A stretch of DNA of 64,000 nucleotides from Flexibacter flexilis DSM 6793 (GTDB taxonomy: Bacteria; Bacteroidota; Bacteroidia; Cytophagales; Flexibacteraceae). Position 1 is the stretch's first letter. The number at the start of each line of letters is the position of its first letter. Shown one piece after another: positions 35,538 to 42,474 of this stretch. The notes beneath the pieces were generated by a model. The model made no database searches and was not told where the DNA came from. It worked only from the letters and a program-made list of their open reading frames with translations. A program made the position numbers and the translations under genes. Location of the stretch: the NCBI RefSeq assembly GCF_900112255.1, contig NZ_FOLE01000001.1, positions 496,001 to 560,000 of the forward strand, written 5' to 3'.

Positions 35538-36107
35538 ATGCGTAACATTACGAAACTATTGTATTTTTTAATGCTTACAGCATTGTTGTTAGACCTTTCG
35601 GCGTGCCGTTCCAAAAAGCGAGCATTACGCCGAAAAGCCAAACTAAAAACGACGACCACCACCACGAAAACCACCAATCAAAACAGTAGCAGCAACGCGC
35701 AATTTTTGACCAAAAAAGAAATTGAAAGTGTGATAAAAGCAGCCAAATCGTATTTGGGAACGCCCTACAAATACGGTGGCACTACGCGGCTGGGAATGGA
35801 TTGTTCGGGACTGATGCACACGTCTTTTAAGGCCATCAATAAATCTGTGCCGCGCCGTGCACAAGACCAAAGCACGATGGGCAAAGAAGTGAAAATCAAA
35901 GAAATAGAAATTGGTGATTGGGTTTTCTTTACCGACACGCGATTGGGTAAAGGCATTACGCACGTAGGCATTGTTACGGAAATTAAAGACATTCGCAGTC
36001 AAATCAAATTTATTCATTCGTCCACGAAATTGGGCGTGGTGGAAAATAATTTGTATTCGGAATATTATATAAAAACCTTTGTAAAAGCGGTGCGTCCATG
36101 TATCTAA
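35538..36107 (+). CDS. NlpC/P60 cysteine peptidase, lipoprotein
   Basis: 189 residues from the ATG at 35538, with lipoprotein signal LMLTALLLDLSAC (Cys23) and a basic, Thr-rich linker. The NlpC/P60 domain (about 60-189) has YGGTTRLGMDCSGLMHTSF with catalytic Cys89, His142 in ITHVGIV and a third polar residue at about His160. It should cut the stem peptides of peptidoglycan. The longer frame from 35466 would overlap the oxidase gene. Its 3' end overlaps the next gene by 10 bp. Confidence 0.92.
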   Translation: MRNITKLLYFLMLTALLLDLSACRSKKRALRRKAKLKTTTTTTKTTNQNSSSNAQFLTKKEIESVIKAAKSYLGTPYKYGGTTRLGMDCSGLMHTSFKAINKSVPRRAQDQSTMGKEVKIKEIEIGDWVFFTDTRLGKGITHVGIVTEIKDIRSQIKFIHSSTKLGVVENNLYSEYYIKTFVKAVRPCI

Positions 36108-36736
36108 AACGATTTTTTATTTTTTTTATCTTTCTTAAAATCAGCGTTTTAAATGTTTTTGGGCAACATAATTTGACGCAAGAACGCTACGCCGACGGCG
36201 CACTCAAGGCGCAAGGCCGCTACACTGCCCAGCACGAACGCGACAGCCTTTGGGCGTTTTTTTATCCAGACGGAAAAACCAGTGCTTTACTTCCGTACAA
36301 AAACGGAATGCTGCACGGAACAGCCCGTTTTTATGATTTTGGCGGCCAGTTGCAGGCCGTAGAATTTTGGCAAAACGACATACAACAGGATTCGGCGTGG
36401 TATTACGAAAATGGCGTTTTGCACAAATGCGGCAAACTCAAAGATGGCGTGTATGATGGCCAATGGCATTTTTATAATGCTCAAAAACAGTTAGTTAGGC
36501 AAGGAAATTATGTAAAAGGCTTGCCCGATGGCCAATGGACTTTTTGGGACGATAACGGCACGCTTTGGCAAAAAGGCCAGTTTCGGGAAGGAAAAGAACA
36601 GGGCTGGTGGCAATTTTTTTCGGAAAAAGGATTGCTCCAACACGAGGGCAATTATGAAGACGGAAAAGCCGTAGGAAAATGGAAGTATTATAACAAAAAA
36701 GGAAAATTTTGGAAAGAAGACTTGCCGCAGCAGTAG
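36098..36736 (+). CDS. Secreted MORN/YwqK-type repeat protein
   Basis: 212 residues with a signal peptide (FIFFIFLKISVLNVFG). The rest is built of about seven repeats of 23 residues of the kind GxWxFYxxxGxLxxxGxY, for example KDGVYDGQWHFYNAQKQLVR and VKGLPDGQWTFWDDNGTLWQ. This is the MORN-like or YwqK pattern seen in many secreted Bacteroidota proteins, whose role is mostly unknown. It overlaps the NlpC gene (ATG at 36098, upstream stop at 36105-36107), so the two are translationally coupled. Confidence 0.85.
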   Translation: MYLKRFFIFFIFLKISVLNVFGQHNLTQERYADGALKAQGRYTAQHERDSLWAFFYPDGKTSALLPYKNGMLHGTARFYDFGGQLQAVEFWQNDIQQDSAWYYENGVLHKCGKLKDGVYDGQWHFYNAQKQLVRQGNYVKGLPDGQWTFWDDNGTLWQKGQFREGKEQGWWQFFSEKGLLQHEGNYEDGKAVGKWKYYNKKGKFWKEDLPQQ

Positions 36737-36781
36737 CATTTACGTTTAATTGTTCGTTGATCAATTATATCCAAACATTTG

Positions 36782-36812
36782 TTTGTTTTTCCCGCCAAGT
36801 TTAATATTTTTG
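36782..36812 (+). promoter_or_regulatory. Promoter of the Spy-like gene
   Basis: TTTG (36782-36785), a 19-bp spacer and TATTTTTG (36805-36812) match the Bacteroidota consensus; the ATG follows at 36889 after a leader of about 70 bases. Confidence 0.65.
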
Positions 36813-36888
36813 ATTGAGTTTAAACCTTTTGGGCGATGGCTCATCTAAGAAGAAAAATATATTTTTAACCAACAACAATTTAAAAACG

Positions 36889-37311
36889 ATGAAAAAATTT
36901 TTGTTATTGAGCTTTGCTGCTCTCATGTTCGTGTTCAGTGTGAACGCTCAAAACGCTGGCAAAACAAAACGCACTGCTGCAGAACGCGCAGAAGCCCTCA
37001 CTAAACGTATGACAACCCAGTTAAGCTTGGACGCTGCTCAACAAGAGCGCATAAAAGTGATTAATCAACAAACTGCTCAAAAAATTGATGCAGCACGCGC
37101 CGAACTAAAAGGTAAAGAAAATGCTGCTGCTCGCGCTGAAAAAGTAAAATCGGTGGAAGCTGAACGCGAAACGCTTTTCAAACAAGTATTGAAGGAAGAG
37201 CAGTTCAACAAATATGTAGAAATGCGCAAAAAAGCGATGAGCAAAATGGGTAAAAAAGGAAAAAAAGCTGCCGTTACAGAAGCTGCTGCCCTTGACGAAG
37301 TAGAAGAGTAA
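36889..37311 (+). CDS. Spy/CpxP-like helical periplasmic protein
   Basis: 140 residues with signal peptide KKFLLLSFAALMFVFSVNAQ. The mature part is highly charged and helical, with the LTxxQ-like pattern LSLDAAQQERIKVINQQ near 55 and RETLFKQVLKEEQFNKYVEM near 105, matching small Spy-like or DUF4890-type proteins, some of which are ATP-independent chaperones. The C-terminus is acidic (LDEVEE). The start at 36889 is preferred to 36814, which lacks a signal peptide. It has its own promoter and terminator. Confidence 0.8.
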   Translation: MKKFLLLSFAALMFVFSVNAQNAGKTKRTAAERAEALTKRMTTQLSLDAAQQERIKVINQQTAQKIDAARAELKGKENAAARAEKVKSVEAERETLFKQVLKEEQFNKYVEMRKKAMSKMGKKGKKAAVTEAAALDEVEE

Positions 37312-37330
37312 TTTCTTTATGAGATAAAAA

Positions 37331-37368
37331 AAAGCCCGATGCATATTGTTGCATCGGGCTTTTTTTTA
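37331..37368 (+). terminator. Terminator after the Spy-like gene
   Basis: Perfect 13-bp arms AAAGCCCGATGCA (37331-37343) and TGCATCGGGCTTT (37350-37362), followed by a T run. Confidence 0.9.
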
Positions 37369-37463
37369 TAAACAATGAGGTATGCCCATAAAAGAAAAAG
37401 GCCTGACCAAACTGGCCAAGCATTTTGAACAACCATTAAACCTAAAACTATGAAAACAAAAAC

Positions 37464-37546
37464 CTGCGGCCATGTCATCGTACCGCAGCTTTTTTACAAA
37501 AGCCTCCAAACAGCTTAGTGGTGTGCGTTTGAAGGCTTTGTAAAAA
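37464..37546. terminator. Two hairpins downstream of the DEAD-box helicase gene
   Basis: CTGCGG (37464-37469) pairs with CCGCAG (37483-37488); read on the minus strand it is followed by GTTTTTGTTTT. A second imperfect stem pairs 37496-37511 with 37527-37541. Together they probably end the minus-strand helicase transcript. Confidence 0.65.
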
Positions 37547-37574
37547 ATAAAAATCTATTTGAATAACAATTTAA

Positions 37575-39299
37575 TTATTTGGCAATTTCAATGTTAATTT
37601 TCTTGCCTTTGATTTGGTTGTTATCCATTACAGAAAGTACCTGTTGCACAGAGGCTTGTGGTATTTCTACAAATGAGAATTTATCGAAAATATCAATGTT
37701 GCCGATCGTGTTGCCAGGGATATTTGCTTCGCCTGCAATCGCTCCAACAATATCACCAGGGCGAATGTTCGACTGGCGACCAATATTGATGAACAAACGC
37801 ACCATATTTTCGCCAGAGTATTGGCTACGTCCGCCGCGCTCGCGACCACCACGGTCACCACCACGCTCGAAACGGCCACCTTCTCTATCGCCACGCTCAC
37901 GGCCACGGCTTTCGAAACGTCCGCCACGGTCTCCGCGTCTGTCGTCTCTGTCGCCACGCTCGTAACGTGAAGTTCTTTCTTCTGGTTTGAACATGTCATC
38001 TGAAATTTCCAACGTGCCCATGTTCATTTTGATAAGCGCACCGATAATGTCGCGTGTTTCAAAACCATCAAATACCAATTGGTCGATGATCGCTTGGTAA
38101 TCTGCAAAACCGCCAGCGTTTACTTCCGCTTTCACTTTTTCAGTGAAACGACCCTGACGACCCGCCACGATTTCTTGCGCTGTTGGGATAGTGCCTTTTG
38201 TAATATCTACTTTCGTAAAGCGTTGAATATCACGCAAACGAGGAATATCTTTGTAAGTTACGAACGTAAAGGCGCGACCTGTTTTGCCTGCACGACCCGT
38301 ACGGCCAATGCGGTGAACGTAATTTTCGTCGTCCATTGGCAAATCGTAGTTGAATACCGCTTCTACGCTGTCCACGTCAATACCACGAGCCGCTACGTCT
38401 GTAGCAACCAATATAGTAGTATGACCGCTACGGAATTTTGTCATTACGGCATTACGGCTTTGTTGGCGCATATCGCCGTGCAAACCTTCTGCCGCAAAAC
38501 CTTTGGCGTTTAGTTCGTCCACCAACTCATCTACCATTTTCTTAGTATTACAGAAAACAAGCATGAGTTTGATGTCATAAAATTCTACCAAACGAGTAAA
38601 TGCTTCTACTTTTTGGCGACCTTTTACTTCATAATAAAGTTGCTCAATGTTCGGTGTCGTAAGTTCATTCTTAGCGATTTTCACCAAAACTGGCTCTTTT
38701 TGATAACGCTTGGTAAGCGTCATGATTTCTTTAGACATCGTAGCCGAGAAGAAAACAGTTTGACGTTCTTCAGGCATACGGCTCAAAATCATTTCGATGT
38801 CTTCACGGAAACCCATGTCAAGCATTTCGTCTGCTTCGTCAAGGATAACCATTTTCACATTTTCCAAACGCAGTGTATGGCGTTCGATGTGGTCAATTAC
38901 GCGACCTGGCGTACCCACTACAATCTGAACACCGTGTTTCAACGCTTTGATTTGGCGTTCGATAGACTCACCACCATAAATGGCCGCGATGCGAATATCA
39001 GAATTGTATTTGGCTAATTTTTTAAATTCTTCAGATACCTGAACAGCCAACTCACGCGTTGGGCAAAGTACTAAAGTTTGTACCGAACGGTCTAACGGGT
39101 CGATACTTTCGACGGCAGGAATACCAAAAGCAGCCGTTTTGCCTGTACCTGTTTGGGCTTGGCCGATAAGATCGTGGCCATTAAGCAAGTAAGGAATTGC
39201 TTCTGATTGAATAGGTGATGCTTCTGTGAAGCCCATATCGGCTATAGCTTTTTGCACGGAGGCCGAAAGAGGCAACTCTTCAAATTTTAACTTTTGCAT
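37575..39299 (-). CDS. deaD: DEAD-box RNA helicase with RG-rich linker and DbpA-type RNA-binding domain
   Basis: 574 residues. The helicase core has the Q motif (ASPIQSEAIP), Walker A AQTGTGKT (48-55), LDEADEMLDMGF near 155 and motif VI HRIGRTGRAGKTG. A linker of about 60 residues rich in Arg, Gly, Asp and Glu (about 435-500, for example RGDRDDRRGDRGGRFESRG) leads to a C-terminal DbpA-like RNA-binding fold (MVRLFINIGRQSNIRPGDIV). It should unwind structured RNA, as in ribosome assembly and cold adaptation. A leader of about 300 bases with a possible small ORF lies before the gene. Confidence 0.95.
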   Translation of the reverse strand: MQKLKFEELPLSASVQKAIADMGFTEASPIQSEAIPYLLNGHDLIGQAQTGTGKTAAFGIPAVESIDPLDRSVQTLVLCPTRELAVQVSEEFKKLAKYNSDIRIAAIYGGESIERQIKALKHGVQIVVGTPGRVIDHIERHTLRLENVKMVILDEADEMLDMGFREDIEMILSRMPEERQTVFFSATMSKEIMTLTKRYQKEPVLVKIAKNELTTPNIEQLYYEVKGRQKVEAFTRLVEFYDIKLMLVFCNTKKMVDELVDELNAKGFAAEGLHGDMRQQSRNAVMTKFRSGHTTILVATDVAARGIDVDSVEAVFNYDLPMDDENYVHRIGRTGRAGKTGRAFTFVTYKDIPRLRDIQRFTKVDITKGTIPTAQEIVAGRQGRFTEKVKAEVNAGGFADYQAIIDQLVFDGFETRDIIGALIKMNMGTLEISDDMFKPEERTSRYERGDRDDRRGDRGGRFESRGRERGDREGGRFERGGDRGGRERGGRSQYSGENMVRLFINIGRQSNIRPGDIVGAIAGEANIPGNTIGNIDIFDKFSFVEIPQASVQQVLSVMDNNQIKGKKINIEIAK

Positions 39300-39597
39300 T
39301 GAATTTTTTGGAATTAATAAAAATCGGGTTAATCTTTTGAAATGAGGCGGCTAAGTTGATGTTCTAAATACGCCTGATTTTCTAAACCCAAACAAAGCCA
39401 AAGGCGAGACTTACAATAGCAATAGCACAACATAAACAAGCATTGGCAACAACCATATTCCTCTTTTGCCGTTTGATTGTCCGATACCTTATGGAAGGAA
39501 GGACTGCACCGAAATACCCAAAAACGGTTAGGAGGGCGAACCTCAGGCACTTCTCTGTTTCAAGAAGTTTTCTAATTAATACTGGGATTAAAAAATC
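39300..39597 (-). promoter_or_regulatory. Long 5' leader of the DEAD-box helicase mRNA
   Basis: The promoter at 39603-39634 implies a transcript start near 39597, leaving nearly 300 untranslated bases. Inside, a 24-codon frame (39456 to 39382) encodes the hydrophobic peptide MVVANACLCCAIAIVSLAFG..., with AGAGGA two bases before its ATG. Long leaders are typical for cold-shock helicase mRNAs. Its regulatory role is inferred. Confidence 0.5.
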
Positions 39598-39602
39598 TGA
39601 TG

Positions 39603-39634
39603 CAAACCTACACTTATTTTTTTTCTTAAACAAA
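39603..39634 (-). promoter_or_regulatory. Promoter of the DEAD-box helicase gene
   Basis: On the minus strand TTTG (39634-39631), a 20-bp spacer and TAGGTTTG (39610-39603) fit the Bacteroidota consensus closely. Confidence 0.72.
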
Positions 39635-39639
39635 TAAGA

Positions 39640-39919
39640 TGCAAAATTTTAGTTTATTTCTGTGCGCTACGATATAATTTTTACAGAGAAAATATTTGCA
39701 AATACAGTATTTTACCAAATAATATTTTTATTTTATACTATTTTACTTTTTTAAATAAAGTCCAAATATGCTTGCTTATCGTTTGCATAATTTTCCGAAA
39801 GATTTTCGTTATTAATTTCTTATTTTTTAATTCCAGTAAATGTTTTTTGTTTTTCAGGAAAAATGCTTGTATTTTTCAGGGTTAAATCAAAAACAATTAC
39901 AAATCACACGGAGTTTTGC
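39640..39919. other. AT-rich divergent spacer between helicase and def promoters
   Basis: About 280 bp between the two promoters is very A+T rich. No ORF, RNA gene or convincing operator is seen. Confidence 0.5.
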
Positions 39920-39927
39920 TAACTTTG
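39920..39927 (+). promoter_or_regulatory. Probable -7 element of def
   Basis: TAACTTTG fits TAnnTTTG and shares CTAACTTTGC with the miaB upstream region. The -33 element is not evident. Leader about 70 bases. Confidence 0.5.
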
Positions 39928-40002
39928 CGCCTTAAAACCTAATGGCTCGGCCATTTCGTTTCTTAATTTGTAATTACGCATTATTATTCAATAGAAACTT
40001 CA

Positions 40003-40554
40003 ATGATTTATCCAATAGTAGCCTACGGAGATACCGTCCTCAAGAAAAAGGCAAGTCCTGTAACCCAAGGAGAACTTGATGTAAAAAAATTGGCCGAAGA
40101 TATGTTCGAAACCATGTACGAAGCCAATGGCGTAGGCCTTGCCGCTCCCCAAATAGGGAAAAGTATCCGATTTTTTGTGGTGGATGCCGAGCCAATGGAC
40201 GAAGAAAAGCTCGTAGGTTTCAAAAAAGTATTTATTAACGCCACCATTTTAGAAGAAAGCGGCGAAGAGTGGGCTTACCAAGAAGGCTGCCTCAGCATTC
40301 CAGGTGTGCGCGAAGAAGTTACCCGCAAATCGGTTATCAAAATTCATTATTGGGACGAAAATTGGGTGGAACATACCGACGTGTTTGATGGCCTTGCCGC
40401 ACGCGTAATCCAACACGAATACGACCACATCGAAGGCGTTTTGTTTACGGATTATCTTAGCCCTTTTAAAAAACGAATCCTGAAAGGCAAACTAACAGGC
40501 ATTAGCCGAGGCGTAGCGCGTGCCGATTATCGTATGCGTTTTCCTGCCAAATAA
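40003..40554 (+). CDS. def: Peptide deformylase
   Basis: Removes the formyl group from the initiator methionine of new proteins. The 183 residues contain the three motifs: GVGLAAPQIG (43-52), EGCLSIPG (94-101, metal ligand Cys96) and QHEYDH (137-142, His138, His142 and catalytic Glu139). Length and spacing match type I enzymes. No fmt gene follows, unlike many bacteria; instead a terminator and a DUF3822 gene follow. Confidence 0.96.
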   Translation: MIYPIVAYGDTVLKKKASPVTQGELDVKKLAEDMFETMYEANGVGLAAPQIGKSIRFFVVDAEPMDEEKLVGFKKVFINATILEESGEEWAYQEGCLSIPGVREEVTRKSVIKIHYWDENWVEHTDVFDGLAARVIQHEYDHIEGVLFTDYLSPFKKRILKGKLTGISRGVARADYRMRFPAK

Positions 40555-40566
40555 ATTTTATTGAGT

Positions 40567-40606
40567 ACAACTGCTTTGCTTGCTGAAGTGTAAGCAGTTG
40601 TTTTTT
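40567..40606 (+). terminator. Terminator after def
   Basis: Perfect 10-bp arms ACAACTGCTT (40567-40576) and AAGCAGTTGT (40592-40601), followed by TTTTT. Confidence 0.85.
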
Positions 40607-40632
40607 CGAACGCACGTTCTAACTGATTGATT

Positions 40633-41526
40633 ATGAACAGCACCCTATCTACCAACTATCATCTGACACAAAAAGTAAAAGATGAACAGTTCGACATTGA
40701 CCGCATTAGCTACTACCACCTGTCTCTACAAGTGGGCACTACTCGTATGCGGTTTTGCATCCACGACTTGCAAAAAAATCGCTGTCTTTGGCTAGAAGAC
40801 TATACGTTAGCTCCGCAAGAAAGTGCCGAAATGCAACTGCCACAGGTGCAAGCTATTTTTGAAAGTCACCATATTTTACAGGCAGGGTTTTGGAAGGAAA
40901 TTTCGATTTCGTTTCTTAATCGTAAATTTTCTTTGATTCCTGCTTCGCTGTTTCAGGACGACCATCTTGCCGCCTATTTGCGCCCCATCGCGTCGGTGGA
41001 CAGCAACACCGAACAAATCTTGCATTTCAAACATATCGGTGCAGATATTACCAATGTATTTCCTGCGCCCTATGCTTATACACAATGGTTTAAAGCCAAA
41101 TACCCAAACAAAACCTTGCGTTTGGTACACAATACTAGTGCACTCATCGAAGCGGCTTTGCGCAACTCCGAGCCTGCCAGCAACACCAAGAAAATGTTTT
41201 TGTGTATCGAAGAGTCGCACGTGAGTATTTTGGTGACGCGTGGTAAAGTGTTGGAATTCTGCAACGTGTTCCCGTACAGCAACGATGCCGACTTTATTTA
41301 CTTTGTGATGTTTGTGATGGATGAGTTGAAAATGAATCCAGATTCGGACATGGTTATTTTGTGGGGAGAGCTTATGCCCAACTCACCGATATACGAAAAA
41401 CTATACCGCTACATCCGTAACGTACAGTTTGGCAATCGTCCGAGTATGTTGTCGTTCGGGTATCAGTTTGATGAGCAACTTGACCATCGCTACTACGATT
41501 TGTTTTGCGTGCATCTTTGCAAATAA
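40633..41526 (+). CDS. DUF3822 family protein
   Basis: 297 residues from the ATG at 40633 (a TTG two codons earlier is possible). Matches the Bacteroidota DUF3822 family, which has an actin/RNase H-like fold: YHLSLQVGTTRMRFCIHDLQ, the LRLVHNTSALIEAAL segment, MFLCIEESHVSILVTRGKVL and VILWGELMPNSPIYEKLYRY. The function is not known; in relatives the gene often precedes rsmD, which is not the case here. It is cytoplasmic and converges with kdpE. Confidence 0.8.
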   Translation: MNSTLSTNYHLTQKVKDEQFDIDRISYYHLSLQVGTTRMRFCIHDLQKNRCLWLEDYTLAPQESAEMQLPQVQAIFESHHILQAGFWKEISISFLNRKFSLIPASLFQDDHLAAYLRPIASVDSNTEQILHFKHIGADITNVFPAPYAYTQWFKAKYPNKTLRLVHNTSALIEAALRNSEPASNTKKMFLCIEESHVSILVTRGKVLEFCNVFPYSNDADFIYFVMFVMDELKMNPDSDMVILWGELMPNSPIYEKLYRYIRNVQFGNRPSMLSFGYQFDEQLDHRYYDLFCVHLCK

Positions 41527-41548
41527 TATTCTTTTATTCCCTAATAAA

Positions 41549-41590
41549 AAAAACCTCTGTAACAATCGCTTACGGAGGTTTTTCTTTTTT
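41549..41590. terminator. Terminator between convergent DUF3822 and kdpE genes
   Basis: Stem AACCTCTGTAA pairs with TTACGGAGGTT (one G-U pair), with A and T runs on the two sides, so it can serve both strands. Confidence 0.8.
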
Positions 41591-41605
41591 CACTAAATCA
41601 AAAAG

Positions 41606-42289
41606 CTATTGGCCGAAGCGGTAACCAATGCCCGATTCGGTATTCAAAAATACAGGTTTGGTGGGGTTGTCTTCTATCTTTTTGCGCAATTGGGCGACGA
41701 AAACCCGTAAATATTGCGTCTGGTCGGTGTAATGCAAACCCCAAATTTGTTTGAGAATAAACTGATGTGTCAGGACGCGCCCCGCGTTTTGTGCCAGCAG
41801 AGCCAACAAGGAATATTCGGTGGTGGTAAGCTTTATAATTTCGTTGTTTTTGCGGACAGTGTGCGCCTGCAAATCAATACTTAAATTACCGAAAGTAAGT
41901 TGCTGCGGTAATACTTGCGGTGTGCTTTGTCGCATGGCCAAGCGCACACGTGCCAACAGCTCGCCCGTGCGGAAAGGTTTGGTTAGGTAGTCGTTTGCCC
42001 CCGAATCTAAGGCCTGAATAATTTCGTCTTCCTGCGTGCGTGCCGAAAGAATAATGATAGGTTGTTGGGTAAACTCGCGGAGCTTTTGTAGTACGACTTT
42101 TCCGTCGGTATCGGGCAATTGCAAATCCAAAATGATGAGTGCGGGTTGCCATTGTGCGGCCATTTGTAAACCCTGTTTGCCATCGGCGGCTTCGTGGACG
42201 ATGTAGTCGTTTGCTTCTAAGGTGATTTGTAATAGTCGCCTGATTTGGGGTTCGTCGTCGATGACCAGAATTGCGTTTGATGGTTGCAT
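41606..42289 (-). CDS. kdpE: KdpE response regulator
   Basis: 227 residues. The receiver has IDDEP at 10-14, phosphoacceptor Asp55 in IILDLQLPD and Lys in YLTKPFRTGEL. The C-terminal winged helix reads IKLTTTEYSLLALLAQNAGRVLTH followed by YLRVFVAQLRKKIEDNP, as in KdpE. It should activate kdpFABC when KdpD senses low potassium. It lies 181 bp downstream of kdpD, in a gap with 42-bp repeats, rather than overlapping as in E. coli. Confidence 0.92.
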   Translation of the reverse strand: MQPSNAILVIDDEPQIRRLLQITLEANDYIVHEAADGKQGLQMAAQWQPALIILDLQLPDTDGKVVLQKLREFTQQPIIILSARTQEDEIIQALDSGANDYLTKPFRTGELLARVRLAMRQSTPQVLPQQLTFGNLSIDLQAHTVRKNNEIIKLTTTEYSLLALLAQNAGRVLTHQFILKQIWGLHYTDQTQYLRVFVAQLRKKIEDNPTKPVFLNTESGIGYRFGQ

Positions 42290-42339
42290 TTTTAATCAAG
42301 TTCTTTTTATAAAGGCAAAGATTAGAAAAATATATTAGC

Positions 42340-42390
42340 GATAGATACACACACAGCAGGTTAAGGATACGAAACACCGTGCGTATTTAC
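42340..42390. repeat. Degenerate relative of the interspersed palindrome (weak)
   Basis: ATAGATACACACACAGCAGG at 42340 and GTGCGTATTTAC at 42379 resemble the two arms of the palindromes at 8201, 15827 and 23761 but are separated by extra bases and carry several changes. It may be a decayed copy. Confidence 0.35.
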
Positions 42391-42401
42391 GTGGAGGTTG
42401 G

Positions 42402-42474
42402 ATATTCCTGAATCGGGGAACGATATTCCTACATCAGCATACTATATTCCTGAATCGGGGAACAATATTCCTAC
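42402..42474. repeat. Direct repeat ATATTCCTGAATCGGGGAAC, two units 42 bp apart
   Basis: ATATTCCTGAATCGGGGAAC starts at 42402 and 42444, each followed by one variable base and ATATTCCTAC. The core ATATTCCT therefore occurs four times. The last copy overlaps the kdpD stop codon (42471-42473). It stands between kdpD and kdpE. Function unknown; a protein-binding array or a remnant of local duplication are both possible. Confidence 0.75.

Noticed and set aside
39329-39550. 73-codon Cys-rich frame on the minus strand in the helicase leader
   Set aside because: No family signal and no plausible start; it overlaps the smaller uORF candidate in another frame, so it is not called as a gene.
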